Origin: Cyathus striatus
Taxonomy: Eukaryota > Basidiomycota > Agaricomycetes > Agaricales > Nidulariaceae
NCBI GenBank assembly: GCA_025738555.1
Contig: JAOVFP010000001.1
Span: forward strand, 7,378,001 to 7,442,000
Direction of reading: 5' to 3'
DNA: 64,000 nt
Positions 11,225-22,690 of this stretch are shown here, in pieces; the first letter of the stretch is position 1; each line of letters starts with the position of its first letter. The position numbers and the translations under genes were made by a program. The notes beneath the pieces are model-generated. The model saw nothing but the letters and a program-made list of their open reading frames with translations, was not told the origin of the DNA and made no database searches.

Positions 11225-11680
11225 TATAAGATAGACAACTCCATGTAAATTTTATGTGGACTCTATATAAGACTTATACATATCAGACATCATGAACTGT
11301 TCATAAAGTTCACTAGACTCCATGTGTACTCCATGTGTACTCCATGTATAGTCCATGTATAGTCCATGTGTACTCCATGTGGAGTATACATAAACCTCTA
11401 CAATGTTCTTCACATATGAATGAGGAGTGTATGTGGACTTTTATTACTACATGTGGACTCCATGTGGGTGCAATGTGGAGTAAATATGAATTTTAATCTA
11501 TGTGTAAAGTTCATATATACTCCACGTGGACTCCACATGGAACCATGTAGACTCCACAAGGAGTTTACATGGAATTTATGGACTCAATGTGGACTTTACA
11601 TGGACTCCACATGGACTCCATATAGAATTTAAGGAGGCTACATGGAGGCTACATGGAGTCCACGTATACCTGTGGGGGAG
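11225..11680. repeat. Right subterminal repeats of inner KDZ element
   Basis: An array of TCCATGTGTACTCCATGTGG-like words in both orientations, mirroring 3640-3975. The terminal GTATACCTGTGGGGGAGCGT follows directly. Confidence 0.75.
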
Positions 11681-11692
11681 CGTAAATTACTG

Positions 11693-11700
11693 CATCATTC
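11693..11700. repeat. Target-site duplication CATCATTC (right copy)
   Basis: Matches 3624-3631 exactly. The outer accessory gene resumes in frame from this copy. Confidence 0.92.
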
Positions 11701-14420
11701 CACTCACTCTGCTACAACTCAAGCTTCTAGTGTCACTCCTACTGAGTCTGCTTCACTTTCAGTTGCTACACATAAAACTCTCAGCAAGTCTCACAAGCAT
11801 GGAACCTCTGCTGCCAATCTTACAGCCCAACCACCAACAAAGAAGCAGGCCACAACCAACAAACCTATTACAGATAATGAGGAGACTGAAAATGTGCAGG
11901 AAAAACAGGGTAAAAAAATTGTAAAAGGCAAGAAAGGCAGAAAAACTCAGTATGGTTTCCTAACTTTTGTAGAGCAGGCAAAATGCCTGCGATGCGAAAC
12001 ACGATATCTTGCACATCTGAAGACATTCCAAATCTGATTACGTAATCACACATCATGCATCATTGATGCATCCATATGCATTCCGCTCGCATTCTTTCCT
12101 TAATCTCTCCTTCCCACTCATTTGTTTCAATCTTTCCTCAAAATATACTTCTTCGTACACCGTCCCGACTACACCAATCCCCTGTGACACTCCGAGTTCT
12201 CAAAATAGCTCTGACATCGGCACTGACACCAGACCCTATTGTTTGGAAAACTTGTCTCCTCGCAAACTCCTCAATTCACTGGACTTCTGTACTTGAGTTT
12301 TCTATTCAATCTTTATGTTTCAAGCTATGTTCTTTATAATAATTTACATTCCTTCTTCTGATGTACACAGTCTTACTTATTTTAGATTTATCGGTTTTTC
12401 TGGTATATAAATCCCTGTAGTTACACTACAGAAATCTAATCAATTTTCCCTCTCACTTTAGAACACCCCAGATCAGATGGATGTCTCGATCGACTCACAT
12501 ATTTATTCTTTGACTAGGTACACCCAACCGACTTACCACCTCTTCACTTTCTTTCATTGCCTCACTAATACTTTTTAGAAAAACTTCGGAAATGAAATGT
12601 GCTGAGGACACTGCTGCAGATGAAGAGGGTATACCTGACCTTACTGCATACATATTACATATATTTATACAATATTTATTTACTAATAATACTTAGTGCT
12701 GAAAGGGTGCTGGAGGAAAGCAGCCTTCCTGTTGCCCCTCCAAAGTGGGGTCCATCTTCTGATGTACCTCAACCAGCAGCTCCAGCTTTCACTGTTACTC
12801 ATAAGCATTATTCAGACATGAAAAAAGGTAAAAAATATTCATCTATATACATAAAATGTGTATCTAAATATTTATATCTTCTACAGCTGAAGAAGAAGAA
12901 TCTCTTGGATATGAGACCAATAATAAAAGTGAAAATAAAGGTTTGAATTGATAGCTTACATATATATTTACTAATACAAGTTATATTTCAGAAAAGACTG
13001 AAGGTTCAAGTGATGAATTAAATGCAGGTCATGGAAATGAATCAGATCACACTGATGGTAGGTGATATTAGCATCATATCTTTCAAGTCTGACAAAAAGC
13101 ATACAGAAGATCACAACAGTAAGAATAAAGGTAAGAAAAATTCAGTAATGTCATAATTGTATTACTGTATTTAAAATCTTGAAAGGGAGTGATATCAGCA
13201 TCATATCTTCCAAGTCCAACAACAGTTATACAGAAGACAGGACAAGTAAAGATAAAGGTATGGATTTTCAGTAATATTTGTATTTATACTGACTCAATGT
13301 TTACAGAGGTAGATATTATCATGAATAGTCCACCAGTTAGTCCACCTCACACCACCAGTAAGCCAGGTACAGTCGACACTGTGGACATTACCAATATTAG
13401 CCCCAAAGGTTCTTCAAGGAGTGAAGGTAAACCTATAGTTTGTATAAATATATATGTACTAACTCTAAGTAGGTGGCATTCTCAGAGGAAATGCACTTGG
13501 GAATCACCCAAATGCTGCCAACTTTCACAGTGCTGCTGAAAGCACTACTGTTGGTTTAGTTAAGGGGCAAGTATGGCTGTATATGTCTAATGCAGATCCA
13601 AGTACTGTTATGGTACCTGGAGTTGCTTCATTTACATTGAAGCATAATTTTACAGCAACCATTGGGCCTGTCTTAAAGAAACTCAAAGACAGAGCTGAAC
13701 ATTTCTTTAGTATGTTTTCTTTCATATTTTTTTCATATACTAATATCATTTCAGCTGCTGATCGCTGTTTGTATGTTTACAAAAGTAAAGCCTGGAACAT
13801 TCTCAGAAACTTTGAATCTGCTGTCAAGGATGATGAGGAAGTTGACTGGCTAAAGATAGATGGTGAATTTATTTTGCCAATTCTGAGTGTAGCTATATAT
13901 TTTATTCTTTTATTCTTGTACCATTACTTATATTGTGTTGCATTATAGTCTGGATTTCAGCCAAATGCACCACTCTCCCTCAATATTGAGACATATTCCA
14001 TTCAGTCTAAGTCAGCTGGAAGCTCTGCAACTAGCTCTCATGCTGTTTCTTGCTCTCACACTCCTTCTCTTGTTCAAAGAGGTGGAATCTCAGAGCAACA
14101 TACTGAGGAACTTATTGATGTTCTAAAGATTCCTAGGGACATTCTTGAGAGTACTGCACCTGGACTTCAAGTTGCATACCAGAGGTATCTTGCTTGTATA
14201 AAGGCAGGTTCTGACCACAACACTATGGACAAGAACAGGACTTGGCCAGTTGCCAAGGCCACAAAGAAAGAAATTGTTACAGTCTTTGTCTCATCTTCAG
14301 CCTGGTATGAGAACTATTCAAACTTTGATAAGATTGCAGATTTTCCAGCAATGCAGTCTTGGTTGGCTGAAGATGAGGATAGTCCTACTGATACAGACCT
14401 TTGGGGCTTTGAAAGAGATT
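11701..14420 (+). pseudogene. Outer KDZ accessory gene, continuation after the insertion
   Basis: It continues the frame started at 3618 and runs open to about 11950 (Lys/Thr/Gln-rich, ending near KGKKGRKTQ). Short exons with GT-AG borders follow near 12582-12631, 12696-12825, 12886-12941, 12992-13058, 13065-13130, 13190-13256, 13307-13425 and onward. The exon from 13755 (AADRCLYVYKSKAWNIL) matches the inner exon at 7845 (SCFIYIQDDDMWALK). The exon from about 13950 matches the inner exon 6 up to DTDLWGF. At that point a deletion joins it to the transposase. A CpG-bearing insertion (about 11960-12575) sits in its first intron region. Confidence 0.65.
11960..12575. mobile_element. Insertion with palindromic terminus TAGAGCAGGCA, CpG-bearing
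   Basis: The exon before and the AG-acceptor after (CTTTTTAG at 12574-12581) belong to the outer accessory gene, but about 615 bp with normal CpG content lie between them in a CpG-poor setting. It begins with TAGAGCAGGCAAAATGCCTG, a self-complementary terminus also seen near 54955 and, inverted, near 46070. The right end was not defined and no transposase is encoded. Confidence 0.45.
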
Positions 14421-16330
14421 ACTATGTTGATTTGTTGAGTCTTCATGCAAGACAGCAGAATGCAAAGTTAAAGGGAGAAAAAAATATTGATGCAACTGCA
14501 TGGATTAGATTACTGGCTAAAGCTATTCAGGAAAAAATTGGCATGGACTCAGATGATCTCTTTGAAGATAATGAAATTCATGAACACATAACTCAAACAG
14601 GCAGATCTATTTTGTTAGGCACTAAACTAGATGAAATGGAAAGACTTCTGAACTTGTATCCTTTCAATCAGGAGAGGAAAGTTTTTGAAGGTCAACTGAA
14701 ACCTGTATCTCATGCTAGTATTGATCCTGTTCATATAATATGTCCTATAGCTGCAGAGTGTGAGACACTGAGCTGTAAAGGATGGGCACTACATGTGCAT
14801 ACTAAGGTTAGAGATGTACCTAAAGCAACATTAATTAAAGGCTCAAAAATATTTGAACATGCTTATGTAGTATCAGGTACTTGTGAAAAATGTAAAGCAT
14901 TATATTCTGCAGAACATGAACATGCCTGTGATGAAAAACAGGGATATTATATGGTTCATTTAAACTCTGCTAAATATCTGAAAGTAGGAAAAAAACTATG
15001 GGTAGATAGGGCATTTTCTCAAGGTGTTCTGAATGGTATATATAGCTTTCATGCATCTGCTGCAGCATATATGGGATATTGGAACAATAGTTTTGGAAAT
15101 GGAAAGGAAATAAGCCAAAGACAAGTCTGGGAGGCTTTTATACATGAATCAATATGCATGGTTTCTGCAGGATCTGGTGTTAATTTTATTAGTCTTAATG
15201 GACTTTCAATTACTGCATTAACAGAAGAAGCATTTGCAAGGTCGGGTGAAAATGGAAAAATACATGCATCATATGATCACAGCTGCTTGGAGTGTACACA
15301 GCCTTATAGAGAAACTCAAGACTCACTACCAGATGAGAGTGCAACAGTTAAAATGGTAGTAATTGATGGGATTGTTATGGGACCATAGGTAATGCACAAC
15401 TAAAACTAAACAATATTATACTAATACATATTTTAAGCACTGTGCATATGACAATTGTTCCAATACTCTTGTAAACCATAGAGGAGGTGTATTTTGTGAT
15501 GTTCACAACCAAGAATTTGGAGCAAGATGCTGTGTTCATGACTGTCAAAATCAAAAGATAGATAATACACAAGCTTGCAATGAGCACCAGGAAATGTGGC
15601 ATAAATATAATTTAGAACATAGTTCACATTATTTAAATGGTGCATGAAGAATGCTTTGCAAACCAGCTGAAAATCCACCTTGGAATAAAAACTGAGAAAG
15701 ACATGTTCAGCAGCCTCATGATAAGTCAGATAACAATATTTCAAAGAGATCTCATTATTTTAGTGCCTCTCACTATTATTGTGTAGAAACAATATGTGCT
15801 CCATGTGGTGCTGTAATTGCATGGACAAAGTTTGTGAAGTCTGAGTGAACAACCAGTATACTTAAGTTCTTAGAAGATGTTTTTCCTGATGAAGAATTAA
15901 GACCAGATTACATATGTATTGATAAGGCATGTAAACTTCTTTGAACAGCAGTTGCAAATGGAAGTTGAGTAGATTGGTTTAAAAGTGGCCACTTTGTAGT
16001 AAATGGCTATCACTATACAAATCACTGCTCAGATGATTACCTTTGTAGTAAGTAGTGTAATCCAGCACCACAAGATGGTTCTTCACCAAATCTTGTTTAT
16101 ATTGCACAAGATAGAAATGGTAAAGATATCACAAACAAGCATTCAATACACAAGCCTGTGAACAACTAAATTCATGGCTTGGTGGGTTTGAATCTATTAT
16201 GAAATGTATGACTCCAAGCAACTTTAATTGGTTCATACATTCTATGATCTTTTATCATACTAAACATGTAATAAAACAGCAGAACAGTCAAAGCTTTAGT
16301 ATTATTAGTGAAAATTTTGAACATGATGAT
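14421..16330 (+). pseudogene. KDZ transposase of the outer element, decayed and fused
   Basis: Homologous throughout to 8818-11128. The N-terminus is missing: the accessory gene's DTDLWGF joins ERDYYVDLLSLHARQQN in one open frame (14225-15388). It keeps the CxC5 cysteines (CPIAAEC, CEKCKA) and CLECTQPY. An intron (about 15389-15438) absent from the inner copy precedes HCAYDNC. Decay includes TAG at 15386, TGA at 15645, 15693, 15846, 15942 and 15966, a TAG for Trp near 16051, and a frameshift before FNTQACEQL. The second putative catalytic motif reads FVVNGYHY with Asn instead of Asp. It cannot be active. Confidence 0.8.
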
Positions 16331-16649
16331 GGTCTGTTGTAGAAGCATTGGAAGATGTGGTAGAAGAGACATCAGAAATAATAGGTGTGGGAAATATAGT
16401 AGAAGATGTGTCAGAAAATGTGGTACAGAGATATCTGATAGGAGAAAAATAGGTGTGGGAGAATATTGTAGGAGAAACATAGGAAAATGTGGTAGGGAGA
16501 TAGTATGCTATCAATACTGAAGGGTGTGTGAAAATGTAGTAAAGAGTAGTAGTGGTAGCATGAAATATAATTGATTTGTAAGATGTAGTAGTGAGATAGT
16601 ATGTTATCAATAAGTGTGGGAAAATATCAATCTTCATTTCTTGCTGTGA
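16330..16649. repeat. Short direct repeats (GTGGGAAATATAGTAG-like)
   Basis: Repeats of TGTGGTAGAAGAGACAT and TGTGGGAAATATAGTAGAAG types, about 45 bp apart, follow the transposase remnant inside the outer element. Open frames here are not protein-like. Confidence 0.5.
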
Positions 16650-16897
16650 AGTTCACCTGGAGTCTTAAACAGAACTTACTTTAAAAAATACAAAGTCCAT
16701 CAGGACCCCACCAGGACTCCTTATATTCCAGCAGGATATCATCAGGACAATATCTATTCCATCAGGGCTCCACCTGGACTCCACCCAGACTCCACCAGAT
16801 TCCATCAGGACTCCACTAAACTCCACCCAGACTATCCAGACTATATTAAGTCTGTCCAGAGTCCAGACAGACTGGGGGGGAGAAGTGTAAAGTACTG
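16650..16897. repeat. Right subterminal repeats and terminus of outer KDZ element
   Basis: CATCAGGACTCCACC and CAGACTCCACC words recur, ending with GTCCAGACAGACTGGGGGGG and then AGTGTAAAGTACTG, which is the terminal inverted repeat. The sequence after 16897 shows no duplicate of the left flank. Confidence 0.6.
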
Positions 16898-17098
16898 CCA
16901 AAAATAGAAAGGTAGAACTCAAGGCTGAGGTGCAGTCCTGAGTGCTTGTGACTATTTGTGTTGTCACATCTGCTCCTCCTGCACAGAGTGGTCCCTAGCA
17001 CCTCAGTAACAGCTCCCTCCTTCAAGCCCAAATTCCCACCATCAGTTTGTTAAGACTCCATGCTAAGAAAAGTCAATAATTGAATAATGACAAAGTAA

Positions 17099-17200
17099 CA
17101 TAAAATTAGAAGAGAAACAGTAAAATAAAAGAGAAACAGTACAATAAAAGAGAAACAATAAAATAAAAGAGAAACAGTAAAATAAAAGAGAACCTGTTCA
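17099..17200. repeat. 19-bp tandem repeat, five copies
   Basis: The unit AAAATAAAAGAGAAACAGT is repeated with one or two changes per copy. Nothing else is recognisable between 16898 and 17399. Confidence 0.85.
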
Positions 17201-17399
17201 CAAATGAGATATTTCCTTCAACATGTTTTCTTATATTGTGCCTTTTTGGTCTTAAAGAATGGTTCTATCAAGAAAAATGAAAGTTATTGGTGTCTACAAA
17301 CTTTAAAACCTGATTATCTCTTCTCAGGTCTCTCATCACTTCCAAACACAATACAGTAGTATTATAGTTATCTGTGTGTAGGGTACCAAACCCTACCAC

Positions 17400-18610
17400 A
17401 GCAGAGGAGTAGTCTATATCTCTGGACATTCTTCAGGTGGATGTGTATGCCCTTAGAATTGACTTTTCCCTCTCCTGAACCACTCCCCCCTTTGTTCCCA
17501 GTTTCATTTGTCAACTTTGATGGTAGATCTAGATCTATCTGTCCAGGAGCAGCAGTTTATATCACTGGACATTCTTTGGGGGTGATCTGCACCATGAGGG
17601 CTGGGGGAGAATGTTGGTGACTGCAGTCTGTGTATTCTCTTCTTGATAACAAATGCAAATGAGAGGAAGGGAGGTAGAACTGGGCATTGAAGTGTACACA
17701 TATGACATATAAAGCTATAGCTGCAACTGCAGGTTGTGCTTTTCCTTCTGTATAGATTGCTTGGGGTCATTGCTGCTCCAGTACACCTCTATCCAGCACC
17801 TGCCTCAGATTCAAGCTCCAAGCTCCACTACTGGCTGATAACCCACTCCCTACTTGTCCCTGCCTGTCCCTGGTCTTACTTCAGTCAACTTTCAATAGTT
17901 GATTGATTACCTATGTATGTGTAAGGTAACTGACTCCTCCCTGACAATGATGGGATGAAGCCTAGTACTGGCATGCACAGATGTGGTGTATGAAGCTATA
18001 GAGGCAGCTGTGGGTTGTGCAGTATTCTGTCCATTTGGATATGGGTGATGATCACATGCTATTGGTACTGGCCTGTCTAGTTGTTTGTTCATCCACATGT
18101 GATATGTGATACAGTTTATCATTATTATGCTTCATAGTCTCCTTGTAACCTTGGACTCATGGACCTGCTCAAGGTGCTTTGGTAGGAGGAGAAGAAAGTA
18201 GGGCATACAGAGCAACTTTGTGGTGGTATAGAACACAGGTCAAGCTTCATGCACATACTTGTCCACTCTGATTGTTGGAGTCACTGCTGTTGAAGGGCAC
18301 TGCAAGTCACTGGGGAGCAGCTTTATGTCCATGAACACATGTAATCAATATATGACTGCAAAGCATGGACTTGGCTTATCCTTGTCTCTGGAGAGGGAGG
18401 ATGTGGACATGAACATGGGTCATCAGACTGGGTAGTTGTACTATAGGAGCACATAGCTTTATCAGGATGATGTGACTGTGCTGTGGAAGATGAAGAGTAC
18501 CAGAAGGACAAGCTGGTGATTGCAGTCTACTTGTTACTACCTATTGTTGTTTGTGCAGTCTTCTGTCTTCATCCAACATCTATTGGGATAACACTGTCAT
18601 ACCTATATAT
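17400..18610 (+). repeat. Dispersed repeat, CpG-decayed copy of 41056-42263
   Basis: Collinear with 41056-42263 over about 1.2 kb and differing mostly where the other copy has CpG. For example TCTTGATAACAAATGCAAAT here is TCTTGACGACGAATGCGGAT there. No coding frame is shared by the two copies, so it looks non-coding. The family is not identified. Confidence 0.85.
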
Positions 18611-18866
18611 AGTGACTTTCCAAGGCATCTTCATGCTTTCATGTTAAGATAGTGGGCATAAGGTTCTAGCCCCTTTACATAAGCTGCTTATGTAAGTGCC
18701 AAGAGGCACAAAATGTTGGGTTCAGAAAAATCAAAAAAATTGAGTGCTAGGAATCAGCTTGGATAAGCTCTATGTAGTATGAATTTCATGTAAGATAACT
18801 AATATTGGTATTACAATGTAAGATTAGACATATATTGTTGATATTCACTCTTGAGATTCACCAGTA
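18611..18866. other. Intergenic, nothing recognised
   Basis: AT-rich, CpG-free, no open frame or repeat recognised. Confidence 0.4.
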
Positions 18867-21416
18867 GCTTTCAATTTGATTGATCACTCCTGGTAAGCTG
18901 CTGGACAACAAACTGTTTAGTGAGCAGGGGTTCCATTGAGTGCATTTTGAATCATCACTGGCATGTGAGATCATTAAATTAATAAATTTGGGATCAATCA
19001 ATGAAATCAATCCTTTTGTAGTTTGAAATCAATTCCAGTTCAATGAGAAATAAATGTGCAATCAATGAGAAATCAACCAAAAATCACTGAATAACTCGAA
19101 ATTGTTAGGTACCCAACTACAGGATATACTAAATAGTAGGGTGGTTAACTACATACATACACATACTTTATCTACTAGACCATAGGTCCTTTTCTAACAA
19201 ATAAACTTTTCTCTATATTATACATACCTGGAGAGCAAAATCAATGTTGAAATTAATCACTTGTACTTAGTTTAAATCACATTTCAAAGTGAAATCATTA
19301 CTGAGATCAATCCTTTTGGACTTCATAGTATTATTGATACAAATTTGAAATCAATGCTAAAATCAATGTTATTACATAGGGAAATCAATGGGACATCAAT
19401 TGGAAAATCAATGATAGTTCAATAGAAAGTCAATGGGGAGTGAGTATGAAAATCAATGTTAAATTCAATGTTATTTCAATACTTGTCTTATATTTATTTT
19501 CTTCATACATAAATGCATATATTATGTAAAAAGTATTATATTAGTAATAATGCTACTGCTTAGAAAACATGATCACATGATTTCATCATTCTAGTATTTT
19601 TGAAACTAGTACACCTCTGTGAAGTGATGTGCCAATTTTGTGATTTGTATTTAAATAGTACTAATATATTTTGTAATGCTCAAATAATCATCCCAAACCA
19701 CAGGCTGTAAGTTCAAGGGAGAGATAACACAGATTATGTATGAGCAACAATACATGCAGAATTCCATGTGGTAGATCAAACAGCAGGATATTCTCAGAAT
19801 AAGGCTCTAACCATATAGTATATGTAGACTCAAAATGGTGTAAATATACATATATACTTCCTACACACTAGTTTACTGTATATATATGGAATATAGAGGG
19901 TTGGATCATGCATGTTCATGTGTTCTCTATCACCAGTTATCACCATACTTGTGAGAATAGTATGAATGCTTTTTCAATAGCATCCTCTTGTGCTCTCCAC
20001 AACATCATATCATTCTAGGCATTGTGAGTTGTGGATTTAAACAATAACTTATTGCTGACTGACACTCAGTATATGATCTGACAGACCTTTGTCTTGTAAG
20101 TCTGTAACTGGGTTGCTATTGTTTCCTGAGCACTTGTACTCATGAGCTCTGGCCTCTGTGCCATTCAACCTGTTTCAGGTCAGCTATCTCATAGACTGAA
20201 GATATTGGGTTCCATGCAATCAAAGAGCCAATCATATCATACTTATGTTGTGAAAGCATGAACTATATACAACTGTCTATATAATGTATATTTACTGTAT
20301 ACATAGGTATTTGGAGTTTACACATATACACTTACAAAAATAACAGTATATATATGGTTCATATACTATAGGGTTGAAGCCTTATCTTGGAGTACAAGTA
20401 CAAAGTTACATGATGTGTTCTGGGCTGCAAGTAATTGGAGTAACTGGTTCAGAGATAACAGTTCTAACACCTTGTGTTTGATCATGTGACAAGAATGTGT
20501 TCCCTTAGGTTTAATCAAGTACTGAGTGCATGTACATAGTCTTTTGGACTCTATTAATTATATATTACACATCTTGTATTATTCCTTTAGTATATATCAA
20601 ATAGATATTTCTGCTAGCAGTGCAGGACTCAACCCCAGCTCTCAGATGTCCCATTCTCTTAGTAGCATACTTGTGTATTACAAATATTATAGCTGGCAGC
20701 TCAGGACTTACCCCAGCTCTTGTACTCTGATGTGCAATACTAATACTGAGTTCTAATATTATATGACAAACAGAGAGATTTAACTATTAAATAGTTTTAA
20801 GGCATATCAGAATGCTATAGAATAAAATGAAATAATATATATATATTAGTGTTTATTTCGCATTTATTACCATTTTTTTTCTTGTTGATTTCCTTGTAAT
20901 ATAACATTGATTTTAGTATTTGTTTCGCATTTATTACCTATTTATTTCTCATTGATTTTAGCATTGATTTCAAATTTGTATCAATAATACTATGAAGTCC
21001 AAAAGGATTGATCTCAGTAATGATTTCACTTTGAAATGTGATTTAAACTAAGTACAAGTGATTGATTTCAACATTGATTTTGCTCTCCAGGTATGTATAA
21101 TATAGAGAAAAGTTTACCTGTTAGAAAAGGACCTATGGTCTAGTAGATAAAGTAAGTGTATGTATGTAGTTAACCACCCCACTATTTAGTATATCCTGTA
21201 GTTGAGTACCTAACAATTTCAAGTTATTTATTGATTTTGATTGATTTTGATTGATTTCTCATTGATTGCACATTTATTTCTCATTGATTTCTTTTCTAAT
21301 TGTTATTGATTTCACTCTAATGATTCCTAATGATTTCTCATTGAACTGGAATTGATTTCAAACTACAAAAGGATTGATTCAGCAGCTTACCAGGAGTGAT
21401 CAATCAAATTAAAAGC
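18867..21416. mobile_element. Element with ~500-bp terminal inverted repeats (2550 bp)
   Basis: The left arm (18867 to about 19370) and right arm (about 20900-21416) are inverted copies, starting GCTTTCAATTTGATTGATCA and, reversed, GCTTTTAATTTGATTGATCA. Both arms are studded with AAATCAATG words. The ~1.5-kb middle has no open frame above 76 codons and no transposase motif, so it is non-autonomous. It abuts the 3' end of the decayed DDE transposase gene on its right. No target duplication was recognised. Confidence 0.85.
20610..20735 (+). repeat. Two ~75-bp-spaced boxes shared with 46453-46570
   Basis: GCAGTGCAGGACTCAACCCC and GCAGCTCAGGACTTACCCCA, each followed by AGCTCT. The same pair occurs inverted at 46453-46570. 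The reverse strand (GGGGTTGAGTCCTGC) faintly resembles an RNA polymerase III B box. Confidence 0.55.
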
Positions 21417-22690
21417 CATGACTCTAAGATCAGCTGCCATTTTTGGAGGAAGCACCCAGTGACCATGATACCTTCTATTAGCCCATGCTGCCTCAGGCCC
21501 TGTCAGACCTTGATCATATGTGCTGATAAAGTGTACAGAATGATTGGCATATCTAAAATTAACTTGTGTATTAGAACAGCTGTCATGTATTGTGCACACT
21601 GAAGAATTTGAAGTTGTGGGACATCATCAAGACATGCAAGGACATTACCTTCCATTGCATTGATGTCAAATGTTCTGAGAGAATGTCTGTATCATAGTTT
21701 AGCTGCCCCCCAATACTGTTCTATGAAGTTAAGCTCACAGTGATACTTTGGATAGAAGTCACATATATGACCTCATGATGCAATGTATTCTCCCAGATGT
21801 GACTTCTGATTGATGAAGTCTGACTGGGAAAAAGAACTCGATGGCAACAACAATCAGTTCTTCCTTCCTCACACTTAAACCCCCCACATTCAGCATGCAT
21901 TCCACCCTCTCATGACTATAATCCATGCTCTTTTATAATTTGCTCCATCCCCTTGAACCAGCCTCTCATGGTGGGATGATCATCCAGGTAGTAGAAGTTT
22001 TGCAGTGTGCTATCTGGACCAAACACTGTGGATTTCATTTTAGAGCCATTTTTATGGTGAGTCCAGTTACAACATGGGTTCTTCACCATTCAATGTGTTG
22101 AGAGTGCATCTGGGGCACATTTTTGATGACCAGGAGCATTATCAAACATGAACAATCCTGTGGTTTTTCCATCCATTTTTGCCTCAAAAATATCAATAGC
22201 TTTCATTACTTGTTCAAGCAGATGCTCTGAGGCAAAGTAACCATCTCAATTTTTGCCTGCTTTGAAGATTACACATGCACTCCTGTTTTAATGAGTTAGT
22301 ACTCATCAACCTAGTGTATTTTCAGACTAACTGATCTTCATGGAGTAAATGACCCCATTCTGGTGCAAGAAACTTGGAAATTATTAATGAAACTCCCTTG
22401 CCTTTTGATTCTGCAACTGGTTTACTGGCTGGATGAAGCCATAAAGTCTTTCTTCAATCATTGGCATAGAGTGTGGACTCATTGTGAGTCACTAGGATAA
22501 GCCAAAAATGTGATTGGCCTTGTGGATCTGGGAATGGAATTAGTGAGTATAAAACATTTCCATCATTGTCATAGATGAAAAACTGACATTCATACTCCTT
22601 CCAGCATTTACAGAAGGCCTCTCAACACATCACTATATCCACCCTCTCATGACTATCAATATATATCCCATTCCACTTTTTTTTATATCT
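21384..22690 (-). pseudogene. Fungal Tc1/mariner-like DDE transposase, C-terminal part (decayed)
   Basis: Read on the minus strand from 22690 down, the conceptual peptide shows YIDSHERVDIV, EYECQFFIYDNDGN, WLILVTHNEST, a catalytic FDNAPGHQKCAPDALSTH, ECGGFKCEEGRTDCC and the typical FYPKYHCELNFIEQYWG. It ends GLTGPEAAWANRRYHGH. These are landmarks of the long DDE-endonuclease transposases common in Agaricomycetes. Several stops and frameshifts make it a pseudogene. It is the 3' third of a gene that starts near 27200 and is interrupted twice. Its stop coincides with the edge of the inverted-repeat element at 21416. Confidence 0.85.

Larger units (their letters stand above)
3632..11692 (+). mobile_element. 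Inner (younger) KDZ-type DNA transposon, 8061 bp, with 8-bp duplication
   Basis: The left end reads GAGCACTTTACGGTCCCCCA and the reverse complement of the right end reads CAGTAATTTACGCTCCCCCA, an imperfect terminal inverted repeat flanked by CATCATTC on both sides. Inside are subterminal ACTCCATGTGGA repeats at both ends, a tRNA-like sequence, a CpG-rich leader with a 40-bp tandem repeat, an accessory gene (6368-8693) and a transposase gene (8818-11128). The transposase has one nonsense codon, so this copy is probably non-autonomous. It is younger than the outer element because it interrupts it and has far fewer lesions. Confidence 0.9.
2067..16897 (+). mobile_element. Outer (older) KDZ-type DNA transposon, split by a nested element
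   Basis: Both ends carry a C/G run next to subterminal repeats: GAGGTCTTCATGCTTGCCCC at the left, and at the right end a sequence whose reverse complement begins CAGTACTTTACACTTCTCCC. Inside lie, in order, a CpG-decayed pyrimidine-rich leader (2600-3400), a lysine/serine-rich accessory gene and a CxC5/CxC6 transposase. This is the same order as in the younger element nested at 3632-11692. Without the insert the element is about 6.8 kb. I found no target-site duplication, so the left end is approximate. The coding parts contain several stops, a gene-fusing deletion and a frameshift, so the element is dead. Confidence 0.7.
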
